From Lingula anatina (Eukaryota > Brachiopoda > Lingulata > Lingulida > Lingulidae), in the NCBI RefSeq assembly GCF_001039355.2, contig NW_019775648.1, positions 59,668-123,667 of the forward strand: a DNA stretch of 64,000 nucleotides. The letters run 5' to 3'. This document shows positions 1-15,900 of this stretch, piece by piece. The translations under genes were made by a program, and so were the position numbers. How positions within the stretch are numbered: the stretch's first letter is position 1; each line of letters begins with the position of its first letter. The notes under the pieces were generated by a model. The model worked only from the letters and a program-made list of their open reading frames with translations, did no database searches and had not been told where the DNA came from.

Positions 1-287
1 AGTGTCCATAATAAGGAAGCAGTGAATAGCAGCTTCATTGGAATTATATTTTTGTTGTTTTCTTTTTAATTTTTTCTCCAACACTGGCATTTTTAAGATG
101 TGATTTTTAACTCCCATCCACCTGAGGCTCTGCACATTTTCAGTATTTCCACATAAGCAGTTGTATTGGTATTTATGTCTTTAAACACGCTGTAATATTA
201 TTTTATGCACTGTCATCATTTTTCATATATTGGGACTTTCATCATGTGAATTTTAACTCTCATGGTCCTGAAACTGTAATCTTATTG

Positions 288-443
288 AAGGGGTGGATTG
301 AAACCATTTTCTGGGTCTCCTGGAAGACAGTCAGATTTTAAAGTTAATATTTACGGGTTTCTGTTGGAAGACCATCAAAATGGAGGATGGATCAACAAAG
401 ATACTTTGGAATACTGTCAGAAAATATCTTTGGATCTGCTCCT
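288..443 (+). repeat. Short dispersed inverted-repeat element, copy A
   Basis: The stretch matches the reverse complement of 4525-4692 over most of its length, sharing a GGAAGACnGTCAGATTTT block and a later GTTGGAAGACnnTCAAAAATG-like block. Its ends are imperfect inverted repeats of the form AGGGGTGGAT, as in small non-autonomous DNA elements. It lies in the intron upstream of the first cadherin exon seen here. Apart from it, 1-932 shows no supportable exon. Confidence 0.6.
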
Positions 444-932
444 GTTATTGACCATGTTACCTGTTGTGCATGATTAAAAATCAGTGTTGACTGACTGTGC
501 TATTATAAGCATATATTATTGCATCAAAATTGACAAAATGACCTATTTTGCATCTTTTTTTTCCTGTTTTTTGTCTGTACATTTGACAGCTTTGCTGCCT
601 TGTTTGTTTTTTCCCTGGCAACGATGTTGATGCACTCCTGCAGTCTGCCTGTCTGTCTGTCTTCTCTTGGACATAATCTCATCATTCTACCATTTCTGAT
701 CAGTTTTAACGAAACTTAAAAATAGTGAATACTTTATGTGTAATAGTGCAACTGAGAATCATTTTCTTGGTCTTAAAAATAAGTATTATGCAGCTTTGAC
801 CTGACTTGGTTGAACTACATTCTGTCATAGCCAAAAAAAGCATGCCTTGGTGTAGATTTCATGTTCTAGAAGTTAGTATTTTTAAATTCTTAGAACATGC
901 CATCTTCTTACCATATTACTACCTGTTTCCAG

Positions 933-3900
933 CTAATCTTGGTCACATACGACCAAGCATACACTGATACCAAGAATACTGCCACAGTTCAGATTAATGT
1001 TAACCGTAACAGTGGCAACGTGTACTTCAACCCCAGTTTGTACCCTGTAGAGGTAGAGGACACTACACCAATTGGAGCAGCACTAGTACAAGTCAAGGCC
1101 ACTGATGAGGATGGGGTGAGTACTGAACAGTGAATGTAAAAATGAATGGCAATGTCCTTTTTAAGGGGGAGAAAGTAGACAACAAATAAGGTTGTAGCAA
1201 AATACTGCTGGTAGAGGTAAAAATCTCTGACAGAAATGGATATATTAGAACATTAGGGGCATGAGCTGCTGACAACCAAAATTAGTGGATTTGAGAAAAA
1301 AAACAACTGCAATTACACCTAGGACTTAACAAAGAACCTTAGATATACTGTATTTACTATGAATTTTGGTTGAGCATTTTAGCAGTAGACCAAGAACTCT
1401 GTAAAAGTTGAACTGAATCCAGCTGCAGAAATGAAACAGATAATAATGTGGCTGCTATGATAGTTTCACCAGCTGTGATTTTAGGTGTCGCATAATATAT
1501 TTGGTGTCATGGAGTTCTTATACCAAATAATTTTCTGCACCAAAAAGTATCGAATAATTTTCTCTTCTCTTTTCTTAATGATGCACAATAATTTTCATGA
1601 TCTCCTGTTGCTATTGTAGGATCCTATCACATACAGTATATTAAGTGGAGGACAATTCTTCATACACCCTACAACTGGATGGATCTACACAACTGGACAA
1701 CTCTCAGACTCAGACTATTATGTAAGAAAAATATATCTTATTTTCTCAACTTGGAAAATTTTTAATTAAATGATTAATGAAATGATTTTCTGAAGAAATT
1801 GCAGAAATTAACAATACTGTCAGAAGTTAATGTGAATTAAAATGATATCATACATGTTGAGTAATATCATGTTTGTATGTTTAAAGGAACATTTAAGCAA
1901 ATTATTGACTTGTTATTGGATGATAATTTTGATATATTTCTAGCTATGATGTTTGTTAGGTGCCTGAGTAAAGTGATTTGGAAGTCTGACAGATACATAC
2001 ATACATATATGCCCAAACACGGTATCATTTCACCGTCATCCTTGTTTGTACAAACTAAAAATTTGATTATTTTAATTTCACTTATTAAAGAGTGTATGTG
2101 GAGGTAACAGGCAGCATTTCTTTTTACCTGTAGCTCAACGTACAAGCCAGTGACAGAGGAAACCCTGAGAAGACAGACAATGCTACAGTCCACATCCATG
2201 TTGTCTTTGACACTGATCTGCCGGTTGTCACCCTGCCACCTGGTGTGGATGTAGAAGTGACTTGGCCCAGGAATAGGGGCATTATTAATGTCACTGCTAC
2301 TGATGCCAATCTTAGGGTATTACTGTGTTTTCCTTTAATATTGTGAAATGATTAGTGATACAGTGACTACTTATTATGATCTGCAATTAGCGGTCAGATC
2401 CATTAAGGTAGAAGATATGTGTTTTAGAAAAACTAGATTTATTTTATAAATTATACAAAATTGTAAAATTATACAAGTATATACGTAACTGCTGCAAATG
2501 GATACATATGTCAGTGAAATATTTTCTCCTGTTTGTATCTCTTGAAAATTAATTTCTGTTGTTACATTTCAGGGTGAGCTGGTGTATGAATTGGTAGGGG
2601 ATCACACATCAATGCAGTTCTTTGGAATCAATAATGAAACTGGTCAAATTTACCTAAAGAGGTCCCTGCTAGAAGACCCTGCACTTAATACACAGTACTT
2701 TGTAAGTGTAATTCATGTTTTAATTCCATAATTTAGCAGCTTGTAAACTGATACTACATGTAAATAAGTTGAAATAAGTTCATTTGATTGGCAAACTATT
2801 TCTCCATGAACAGAAAATTACTTGTGACTTTTGACCGATGGACATGGAAACTTATCCAATAAGTAATAGTTTGTTTGTGGAAAAAACATAAAAGACCTTG
2901 TAATACTAAATAACTGATAATATATTCTCTTATTACCAGTGGTCCTGTTTGGTTTTGTATGCATTACATAAATAGCCATATTAATTTATTTATTGTATGA
3001 AACTCAATGCCGTGCCTTTTTCAGTATTATAAACCATGTAATTTGTGTGTCATTAATTAAAAGAAAATTTTCTTTTTAGTTGACGGTCCGTGTGTATGAC
3101 ACTGCTTTCCCCGAGAACTCAAGAGAGGCTTTGACTATATTCAGAGTCAATAGAAATCCTGGATATCCCATATTTATCGGGGACTATGACAAGACTATTG
3201 CTGAAGACTATGGATGGGGTGTAGTAGTCAATGTGACTGCAGTCGATGCTGAGAGGGTAAGTTGTAATGATCTGATAGATATTTTACTATCAATTATATT
3301 ATTAATATTATTAATTATAATAATTTTTAGTTTTTAATTTGTTGAGAAATTACCATGATTTTAATACTGTGCACTTTTTATGTTCTTCAGCAAAAGATGG
3401 AGTATGAATTGATAGGCAACCAGAGAGCAATGCAGTACTTCTATATCAACAAAGATACTGGGGCAGTGCATATTAAGAGACCTCTGCCAGCTGGCAGGAA
3501 TGAGACATTTTATGTAATTATCTTCCACTCATGTTTTATTAATTTGAACAGAAACTTGATATTTTAAATGTTAAGCAATTTGAATATTGATAAGTGATAT
3601 TTTGATTATTTAAACAAATTGGTTATAACATCTTTGTCCAAGGTATTTTGGTTGCTAATTTGCAATTGATATAAGTTAAATACAATTTGGCCTCTGTCTA
3701 TTTCTGACCTTTACTGTTCTAGCTAACTGTCAGGGCCACAGACAATGGAAAGCCTCCCAACTCAGAGGAGACCACTTTCACTATCCAAGTAGTGGGCACA
3801 AGCACTGGATTGCCTGTCTTTGAAAATACTCCCTATATTGTCAATGTCTCTGAAAACAGACCTACTGACAGTTTGGTATTTGACCAAGTGCTGGCAAGGC

Positions 3901-6900
3901 TGCCCTCTGGTGTAAGATTCAGTTGTTTTACACATTGGATTGATAGAAAAATTAAATAAATAAACATCCCAAACTTTTCATGATATTCAGTGATATGTCA
4001 CTTCATGTTTTACAACTTGGCAGTGCCTCTGGCACAAAACTTTTGACTCTATATATGTTGTGACAGCACCACAGAATTATTTAGAATGATTTAGTTTAAA
4101 CTTTTATTTCAAACCTGACATACGTTTTACTCCTCTTCTTCAGTCTCAGGGAAGAGTACAGTATGAGCTGGCAGAGTATGGACAGTTCTTCCGCATCCAA
4201 AAAGACACTGGGTTTATATACCTGACAAACTCACTGAGAGATGGGAACCTGGATGTGTATAGAGTAAGACTAATATTACAGAAGGACTTTTTACACACGT
4301 TTTATATAATGCTTTTTGTTTTCCAATTTGTGAAGGGCAACATTGAACATTTTAATTGGTTAATTGTGGGATTAGTGTCTTATCCAATATACATAATGTA
4401 ACTTAGTGAAATAAATAGATTAACCAATTCAGTAGATATTTATGGTAGGATCATATTATTTAATGCCATCAGTAATCATCATTTTTGAAAGTAATTTTTT
4501 TTTTTTTTTGTTAGATATTGGATGCAGGGGTGGATCCAAAGATATTTTCTGGCATTCTTCCAAATTATCTTTGTTTATCCATCCTTCATTTTTGACCGTC
4601 TTCCAACAGAAAATATTAGATACCCGTCAATGTAAACATGAAAATCTGACCGTCTTCCGGAACACCCAGAAGACACCCTAAATCTGCCCCTGGGATGTGA
4701 AGATATGTTTTTCTTGTCCATTTTAGCAAAGAATAGCAGCCTACAGCAGTCTGCGCCCAGATGTAAAGGCGTACACTGATGTTGTCTTCTATGTGTCTCG
4801 TAATGAGAATCCTCCTGTGCCGGAATACAACTACATAGTAGTGAACATCACAGATTATCATCAACTGGGTGCTAGGATTGTTACTTTGACAGCTACAGAT
4901 AAAGATAATGTATGCACCTGGGTGAAAGAGTTTACATTTGTTTATTTATACTCAAGTATTTTGCATATGCTTTTTTAACAAAGTTAAGGAATAATAATGT
5001 GATGCATAATCAATTTTTATACTTAAGTTATCATTAAGGTAGCAGGGATGCAGATTTTCCTGCTTTTAATGTTGTAATGAAACTTTTGTTAGGAAAGTTG
5101 CTGGATTTTCAGAATTGGGGCAGTTTCACTGTAGGTTACAGAGGTCTCTGATCTTCAATATGACATTTGGTCTCGATAAAAAGCTACTCTAATTGTACAC
5201 TTGTGGGTAGCCTTACATCTAAGACGTTAAGAACACCTTACATTATTGCCTATGCACCTCTTTCTTCAGTTTCTTAATTTTTATGGATTCAGGATCATCT
5301 ACGTTATAAGCTAACAAGTAGCAGAGATTGTCTTCAGTACTTCTACATGGATTCTGATACTGGAATGATGTCCCTACGTAGTACACTAGAGGAATCTTCA
5401 CCAAGAACATTTGATGTAAGTATATTATAGTAATTGCGTGTTGACTTATAGAATATCTGCTCCAGATAGTCAAGAGAATAGTGAAATATTATGGATTGTT
5501 ATTTAATATTCATTAATTGAATTCTTTTTTTGATGATATATGTGGGATTTTGGTTATTTTGTTCACTTTAAACTTTTTATTTTAAGGTTACTTGATTGAA
5601 TGTATATAATGCAATTGCTCTACCTTTTATATGATATTTTTCTCTGAGTCACCAATAAAAGTACATGTAGCACATTTAACTGGCACTGATGAAAGAAATC
5701 ATCAGTTGCACAGTCAAGAGATTCCAAGACTTTCAACTGCTTCATTTAAGATATATGCAGTTTCAGCAGTATAACAACTGTTTAATGTTTACACCTATGT
5801 ATGGTTATAAATCTTTTTTTTTTTTTCAACAGTGCATGGTCACAATATCTGACAGAGGAGTAGGTGACAATCCAAACACAGCAGAAGTCAACATTAGGGT
5901 CAATGTGATCAAGGATGTGACACCAGAGGTCGCTAATGTCACTTTGGAGATACCAGAAGATATGGCAGTGGGGACTGTCATTGCCACTATCCAAGGCAGG
6001 AAGGACAATGTGGTTGTAAGTTGACAGTTATTTTGCATGAGAAATGGCATTTATTATGAGCGTAATCAAATCTAATGAATTTATATCCCTCAGTTTCCTT
6101 TGTTTATATGAATTTATGAGAAAAAGTTTAGCTGATAAATCTTTTCAATGATTGTAGTTATACTGTTTTATAGTTATTTTAAATTGAAATAATGCAAGAT
6201 TTAAAAGTCACTGCGATGTATGCTAGAAAATGTAACAAATCTTCAAACATTCATTATAAATTAATCTTGGGAATCACTATTGAAGATGAAAATGTTTTTT
6301 TTTTTCAAAGATTATTTTTTCTAATTTATGTATCGGTGTAGATAAATGATATCTTCATATATTATGTATCCAGGGCCATTTGAAGTATGAATCAGATGGA
6401 ATATACCCTGCACCAACATTCTTCTCCATCAATGAGACCAGTGGGCAGATACAGATAGCCCGAAGTTTGAGAAAAGACACATTGCGACTGACTTCCTACA
6501 CTGTAAGACCTGTCAAATTTTAACTTAGTTGTTATATCTTTTCATTAAATGTATCATATTAATAGCAGTTAGCTATTCAGTGGTTTCTTACAGGTATTTG
6601 AAAAATTTTGTCAATGTTTGAAATAATAGAATGGACCAGTAGAAGCTTTTTAGGGTAAATTCATGGAAAACTTTCATTTTATATGGTTGAAAAAGTATCT
6701 ACTAGTGCTTATAGTTTTTACAAACCCCACACAGCAGTGAGTTGAACATGGTGTTAATGGTGTTTCCTTTTGTTTTCAGCTTGTTGTGCGCGTGTTCGAC
6801 ACTTCTAGTCCTTCTTCTGTGGGAGTTGCCAATGTGTATATTACTGTTACCAGAAACCCTGGGCAAGTAACTGTCTTCCCAACATCACACAGACTCACCA

Positions 6901-9900
6901 TACAAGATACCCAGCTGGTAGGAGAGGACCTCTTTATACTGAATGGAACAGATCCCAGTGGAGTAAGCACATTTATTTATAATTGGTCTTATAAACAACC
7001 TGGAATGAATCTGAATGAACTCTTGTAAAGATAAACCAGATAAAAAGGGTAAAAAACTGATTGAGTAATCTACAAATAAAAAAAATTGATTTAGTAACAT
7101 ACAAACTGCAGATTTTATTATCAACTAGCAAGCCTGCAAATTTCTTTGTCTTCTCTGTTTGTTTTATTCGTTTATACAATATAATGATATTTTGGTTTTA
7201 GGACAAACTGTACTGGAATATCAGCAGCAGTGAGTTGGCCAGGGAGTACTTCTGGGTGAACCCAGACACTGGCGCCATCTCTGTGAAGAAGGATCTAACT
7301 CTGGATACATCAGGGACTGAAAACTACGTGGTATGTGTACAAATATCTGAGATGTTACAGTACACTGTGGTTTTTTATTTGAAGACAACCTTTAGTTTGT
7401 ATTATATGCCACTGAAGAGACCAGTTTAATTTGCAAGTCTCTTAATTATTTTGTGACATTGTTTGTAGATATCTTCAATCTGTTCTTCTTCAAACATGAG
7501 CTAGTTTAAGTATTAGATAGATTGTTATATATGCACAGAATAATGTAACTAAATACCTGTATAGATTTTAATATACTATTTTAATTCATATTATCTATTT
7601 TTTGAATGATTATATAGACTGAACAGATTGATAGTACTCTATTTTTTTCTTCACTAGGTATTAGTGTGTGCATATGACCCATATGGTAGCACTGCCTGTT
7701 CCAATATTGTTGTCCATGTGAACAGAGACAAAAATGTCCCAGAATTCCCAGGACAGCAGAATAATTTCACCGTTCCCGACAGCACCAATGAAACCACAGT
7801 CATTACCATTGTGCGAGCTAGAGATGATGACTGTCCTGTAAGTTAACAGATGCAAAAACTGACTTGTTTTGTGAGTTATGTAGAGATCAAAAGTTTGTTT
7901 TTTCTGCTTGTTTAAGCATCCTTTCATTTTATCATACAGATTACCAGATGACATGAGATTTGAGATTCAAATTTTTCATTATGAAATATGTAACTCTTAT
8001 TTAAATTTTAAAGAAAGAATCACTGCCTGGATTTTTTTACTGGACTTTTTTTTACATTATGACATTATTTCCATTTGCCTTATATGTTTTATTTTTCTTC
8101 AGGACTCGGCCCAAATCCTATACAATTTGATTGGAGAATTCCCAGCGCCAAGTTTCTTTGAAATAGAACCCACCACGGGAGAGATTTCCCTGAAGACTGA
8201 CCTTAAACTGGATGTCTCCAACACAAACCCATATGTAGTAGGTTTTATTTTAATATGTATCTTCACAAATGATCAATTTTATCTTTACATCTATTTGTTT
8301 ATCAGGACAATGTACAACAAAAAAAATTTATTAAGTTGTATTTTAGTGACATGTGTTTTACAGATAATGTATGACCAAAAAGAGGTTTGAAAAAAGAGTA
8401 TTTAACTCATATAAATAGGCATGTTTAGCAAATTTATGATTTTGTAGATTCACACCTATACTTATTCGAATGTGTCAGTTGATTTAAGAATCTCTTTCTC
8501 TCAGCAACATTAAGGCTATGTGAGACTTATGGCAGAGGCGAAATAATGTTTGGTCACAGTCATCAAAATATTAAATTGTCACATAACGCAGTATCATGTT
8601 ATCACACCTTCAAACGTCACAGTAACTGCTGCAGTATTGAGCGCCACCATACCTTTCACAATATTACACTGTTACATCTAAAACACATTTGCTCCTTATT
8701 TCAGCTTCGTGTTGAAGCCTACTGCAGTGCTTTCCCTGAGAACAAAGCTGTCAAGGAGTTCTATGTGTATGTGGACAGGAACAGGTATGGACCTGAGGTG
8801 CTGAACGGACCATTTACAACAGATCTTCAGGAGTTCCAGCCACCTGGCTATGTTATTTTCACTGTGATGGGATCTGATAGAGATGGGGTAAGATTACACT
8901 TGGATATGTACACTGTTTATATCATATAGCATATTGCAGTGCAGAGATTACAACAGAGAGTAAAATGTATTTTATGGAGATCATGAAGATCGAGAAACCT
9001 GTTGCCATTTTTTTTTAAAAGAAATTGGTTGGTCTCAATTTTTAGACCAGAATTTTGGTCCTTTTCAATTTGGGATAAATCTGCAGTAGTCTTCTTATGT
9101 AAAATCACTTTTTTAATGCTGTCAGGGTGCTCTGAGTGTGATCACTCATAACTCTGCTGCACATGACAGTAAGAATATATGTAATATAATTTCCAGGTTA
9201 AGATTATTATCAGGATGGCTAACTTCTTAGGTGAAGTACTGAACAAGGTTTATAATTTAAGAATGTATGTTTACTCCCAACCTTCCTGAATGAAGACTGA
9301 AGAACTTACATAGTCTCTCTTCTTTATGAAAGAAGCAAATCCCATTCAAAAAAAGTTCTGGTTATAATTGACAATGTGTATTTTGTTCAAACCTTACTGA
9401 AATATAAAAAACATAATTTATTTTCCCTAGGACCAGTTGACATACAGAATTGTTGGAAACAACGATGTGAAGCACTGGTTCTACATACAGCCTGACACTG
9501 GAGAGTTACAATTGAAGTCTCCTCTGTCTGACACCAACATTACTGATTTTAACTTCCACATCAACATCACTGACAGAGGCTCTCCAGAGAAGTTCATACT
9601 GACCCCTGTGTCTATAAAGGTCATACGAGACACTGGGCCACCCAAATTTAATGGGCCTTACAGCACTGCAGTCAATGAAACTGTCAATATTGATACCTTT
9701 GTGATTAATGTGGCAGCTGAGGACAATGACCTAAAGGTGAGATTTTAATTCGGTTCTGTTCAGTTTATTTTTCTCTTATGAATTAATTGATAAGATTGGA
9801 TTCAAAATGGAAAAAAGTAATTTGTAAATAATAATGGCAATAATGATATTAGTAAAATACAGTAGTGCAATATGGTAAATTAATTAGAAGAGGGGGGGGG

Positions 9901-12900
9901 ACTGATCCTCTTTGAATATTATTATAAAAAACTGTCTGGCACTAGATGGCACCCAGATGTATATCTTACATGGGACCAAACATAACATCAGACTGCATTT
10001 CTTGAACATTTCCATTTTTCCCCCAGGGCCGGCTGATCTATGATATTAATGGCATCAGTCCAGCACCACAGCGTTTTGTAATAAACCAGAATGGAGACAT
10101 ACGTGTCAAAGACAGGCTGGACAGGGACAATAATGAACAGTACAGAGTAAGTGATAGTATTGTATGTCTTGATACATAAACGTTTATTTTAAAAGGTTAA
10201 AATGGCGAATGAGGATGAACAGAAAAGCAAATGATAAGATTTAATTGAGCCAGTCGATCAGTCATTGATTTGGTGCTATATGTTCTCTGAGAATATGATA
10301 TATTCTAGAGCTATACTAAAAGAAAATTTAACTGATGTAAAGGTTATGTTAAGATAAATCTGAATTCATGTTACGTAGAGCTGTGGGACTCATGCATTTT
10401 ATTTCTGTGTTATTTCAGATTGTGGTTATAGCTTATGATGAGAAGTACCCCAGCAATGTTGGCAGTGCCACAGTGACAGTGACAGTGAATCGTAATGTGT
10501 ACAGACCAGAGTTCACAAGGACGGACTACTCGGCCACTGTGGATGAACACGCCCATGTGGGTCACTTGGTCACCAATGTCACAGCAACTGATGGGGATTC
10601 AGATGTAAGCAGTAGTTACTGACAGATTATCAGGATCATTTTTAAGTTCAATTACTTATGGCTTGGTGATTTTTCTTTTATTTGTAACTAATTGGAATAA
10701 AACATTTACATATAATTTTATCGCAATTTACAATTACTGAATATCTTGCTTTGACTTTTAAATCTCATTTTTTAATGGTGAAAAATATTCAATATTCTAC
10801 AATAGTTTTAACCATTACTTTTTATTTTTGCAGGGAACCTTGTATTACAATATTATTGGAAATGAAAATGCCCCAGAATACTTTTTCATCCATCCAACTT
10901 CTGGGCAAATCTTAATCAGCAAGGTTCTATGGAAGGATGCTACTCAGGCCACTTCATATACAGTATGTAGTAATTCATTTATATATATAAGATATTGTAT
11001 TTGAGCATCACAGTAAAACATTAAAATATTCATTATATCAGTTACATATCAAAATGCAATTTTCTGTCACATAAGATGCATCAAATCTGTTACAATAATT
11101 ACTCAGTTAATTTAAACAACACAAATGATTAACGTCCCTAACAAAATATTTTGTTGTATCATTCACAAAACATGTCATGCTGCAATCACTGTTCATTATT
11201 TCACATCACACCTAGAGCCTTAGATTAAAATTTAGTCTCTGTGGCTTTTATACATCTAAAAGTGATTTGATGGAAAGAAAACTGATGGTCTATTATTTTA
11301 CCAGGTTGTGGTGGAAGCTAAAGACCGTGGTACTCCTCAAAGGTCCAGCACGGCAGTGGTGCTTGTATCTGTCACAAGGAACCAGTATGCACCAACATTT
11401 GAGAGGGTTGCCAACCTCACCATACCTTCACACCAAGAGGTCGCCACAAAGATTTACACTATAGTTGCTAGAGATCCTGATCCACAGGTAAGTCTATGAC
11501 ACTGATACTTAGTGTGGAGGGAGAAGGAGGAAGGGTTAACACTAATTTTTTCTCTTACTTTGATATATCATCTGCACTATCACATTACCACCAGTCCCAT
11601 ACAAAATACCAGTAATACTGAGGAAAAATGAAGTCCTTAAGGGTTATAGTGAAGATTCTTACAGTCTGACAATATTCTCTCTTTATATATGCAAATAAAA
11701 AGAACAAATTTGTTCATTTGTTTCTTTTTTTTACCAGGGTCCTAACAGTGTGATCAGATACAGTGTAGTAGGCCAGCACAATGACACCTTCCAGATTGGT
11801 CCTGATTCTGGTGTTCTCTCTCTCAGGAGGTCTATTGTCAGGGACACCAGAGAGCTGTACATTGTAAGTAAATATGGGTGTGGCGGTGGTTAAATGTTGT
11901 ATATATATATATATATATATTAGCACAAACATATAGCATTATTTGACATAACATGGCCATATTACTGTTTTCTACCTGCGAGGCATGGTTCATTATGTGA
12001 CCTTGATCACACACCTGATACATTTGGTCTATTTAGAAACCATTTTCTTTTCTATTTTCATGACACATGAGATGATGAAAAAACCTGTTTTGACACCTAT
12101 TTCCTGTTAACATTTATAATGGATATACCATCAAACACCTGTTCTATTCCAGGTCACAGTGAGAGCCACAGATGGTGGCAGACCAGTGCCTAAATACAGA
12201 GATGTGAACATCTGGATCAGGGTGGTTCAGAACACCACAGTACCGAGGTTCACCCAGAGCGAGTACAGAGCCAATGTCTCCGAGTTGGCGCCACTCAACC
12301 AGTTTGTGGTCCAAGTAGAGGTCATAAGAAATGGACTGGCACTACTGGTAGGGTATACATTCTTATATGTCCACACTTCATCAATTCTGGTGTAAACTGT
12401 GAAAAGTACCTTGTAGCCTTTCATAGGTGCAAAATGAATAGAACATACTACATCCAAAACTGTTGACAAAATTACACTTTATAACATTGTTTTTGAGTTA
12501 TAAGTTTTCAGCTTGCCTGGAAACAGGCAAATTCCTTTTGTAATACTAAAAATAATCATCTATGAGCTTGAAAACTGATTTGTACATGGCAGTTTTTTAA
12601 AGGTTTTGAATTGCTTTTTACTTGGTTGTAAAGGGCAAATTGCTGAGATTTTCAGGAATTTTTTCTTTGAAAAGGGCATTGCATGTTGTTTATGGTTGGT
12701 CATCTTTTAGGTTTTGGCATATTTTATTGTGTGCTTTCCTTACAGGGTGAACTCAGACATGATTTGATTGGCTCCGGTGCAGAGCATTTCCGCATCAATC
12801 GTGACACAGGCGCCATCTACCTTGCCACCAATCTGAAACAAATTACAGATGTCAACACATTCAGTGTATGTTTGTAGAGAATTTGTCTGCTGTATTTGCA

Positions 12901-15900
12901 GAATTGTTGTTATTTAGTACAGATAAAGGATTAAGTGAATTATTTCAAACAATATTTTATACTGGTATGCTTTTGTTTTACTCTCGAAAAGTAACTTAAA
13001 GTACCATGCACATGAGAAATTTGAATTAAACCATATGGTGGACAGATATATAAAATGTAGATAATTTAATAGAGAATGTAAGTTAATCTTATATTTGCCA
13101 TCTTTTATAATTGTAGTTGACAGTGGATGCCTACGACACAAGAAATGCTGAATATGGTCGTAGCTCTGTTCCAGTGTACATCCGAGTGCTAAGAGTGGCG
13201 GAACCAATCCGCTTCCTGTACTCTGCCTTTGCCATCAACATCACCGAAACACAGGAGAGAATTGTGCCAATACAGAGAGTCACTGCTACTGATCCAAAGG
13301 GAGTAAGTTGAATTAATAGCATGACAGAAAATACAGTGAAAGGAGTGGAAAACACTATGTTGAGCTTAATACACAGTCATGTCACTTCAGAGTTTAACCC
13401 AAAGGCATTATTTCCAACCTTATACAATCACATATTCCATCCTTATTCAATATCAATAGTTCAATCATCTGCACTGTTTGGGAATACAAAGTTGGGTGTC
13501 ATGCATACTTGTAGATTTTATATTTTACAAAGATTGAAAGATTGAAAATTATGAGTGTCTCTTTTTCTTTTACAAGGGTCAGTTAACATATTCCATTGAT
13601 ACAGAGGCGTCAACTAGGACATCTCCACAACCCATTACACACTGGTTTTATATCCATCCAACAGAGGGAGACCTGTCAGTAGCCAGCTATCTCACAGGGG
13701 ACCCAGAAAAAAGAACAGAGTATAAAGTATGTTGTATAAACAGAGTATAAACTTCAGCTGAAAAATGGAAAGTGTATGGGTAGAGATATGCAGTAGTTGT
13801 GTATCATTGTTAAGTCAAGTATTTAAGGCATTTTGATATGATAAGAATTGCTTCTTCTTCCCTTTCAGAATTTTAAATGTTATAACACAGTCATGATACC
13901 CTGTTGTGGAATAAACATCTGAAATCACTATGTACAGGAGGAAAGCATATTGGGACAGTTGTCCTGATATCAAGATATTATGTGATAACATTTTAAAATG
14001 CAGATACGAGCTCCATAACCAATTGAGTGCTTTTGATATTGTGATTAAACCCCATTTGCATATTTTAGTTGGTAATAAAAGCAACAGACAGAAGCATTCC
14101 TCCAAGAAGCGCAAGCACAATTGTCAACATCTACGTCAGCAGAAACATGCACGCTCCTGTGTTCTCACGATCAACATACACTGCTAATGTTTCTGAATCA
14201 GACAGAATCAACACGGAGATTGTGACTGTCAGAGCTACTGATTTAGATGGAGTAAGTGGACATTTCACCCAGTTTTTTTCTTTTTTAAACCTTGACTAGT
14301 AGACTACATGGCAATGATGAGTTTGTCAAAGTAATATTTGTCATCAAATCAGATCTTGCAATTAAGTCCTTACAAAATCAAAAACATATACAAAAAAGAT
14401 GTAAAATTTATTCTGTCTCCAGATACCATCATGTAGCTGATTATATTCCAGTGAACAATCCACAACATTCTTATATGATTCAGAATATAAATTTTCATAA
14501 TTGGTTTTCAGGATGCAGTGAGATACAAAATGGCAGTTTCCAATGAAGTGACCTCATACTTCACACTGGATGAGGTCTCAGGCACCATCAGCATCTTCAG
14601 GAACCTTCAGACCATCCCTGGCGACTTGCTAGAGTTCCAAGTAATTGCCACGGACAGACGAAACCCAGAGAAGACCAGTACCGCCACAGTGATCGTATAC
14701 GTCAGCAGGCCCTCAGTTTTGCCAGTTTTCAGCACTGAATCCTACAATGCCACCATCTCAGAGTATGTCAGAGTGCAGACACCTGTACAGACAGTCAAAG
14801 CTGATGGACGGGTAAGAATATAGGTGTACCTCAATGGAAGATGTTTATAAATGACTGAAGTTAGTTTGATGGAATATGTGAAATGTTTATATATTTTATT
14901 TTTAGTTATTATTTATTTATTGTAACTAATTTCAGCTGTTGCAACATCATATGACACAATGAGCATTCTCTGCTTTGTTGTCAAGTTTCTCCATTGCTCG
15001 CCTATTTTTTTCATTTATTTTAATTCCATTTTTGTTTCTTGTATCTCACAAGTATATATGACTAATATACATATATTTATATACATGTATGTATTTTTAT
15101 AGAACTCCATTCGATACACTCTTCAAGGCAGAGGCAGTACCACTGGTGCTGCCAGATACTTCATCATCAGCCCTAATACAGGCGTTGTCACTGTAGCACA
15201 GTCATTGTACACAGATCTCACACAGACAAAGCTGTACCAGGTGAGTACATGTATAGTAATGTCATCATGCTTTAGTATTGACAATGTTGTTACTGTTCAA
15301 TACTATAACTGATGAAGTGAGGCTTAATATTGCATGAGAATTCCACACAATGGGTCATACACAAGTTTCCATTTCATAGTGTTTTTCCTGTGCATCATTG
15401 TGCGGTGTAGTTCACTCATTATCATATTTGACAACACTGACATATATAATAATTATAACATTATGGCAGTGCATTTGAATGATACGACAGTTACAATTGG
15501 CATATACTAACAACATGGACATGGAATGGGCTGTCTGTAGTTTTGAACTAAGTCCTGTCAGTTTGCTCTGTTTCACTTGTCATTTACAGGGATGCCAATG
15601 ACAACAGTTTCATCATTTAGATAACTTACCAGTATCTGACTCGTGAAGAGACACAACTTTATACATAGTCACAACTAAATGTTTTGTATTTCAGATGGAA
15701 ATCACAGCCACAGATACAGTTGGAGCTATCCCATACACTGCTACAGCATACCTCGATGTTATTGTTTTACGAAACGAACATGGTCCAAAGTTCAGCCCTG
15801 ACAGATATTTGCAAAATGTCAGTGAGGAGATTCCATATGGCACCAACTTGGTGACTGTCAGCGCTACCGATGAAGACAGCATTCTACAACCTGGAGTAAG

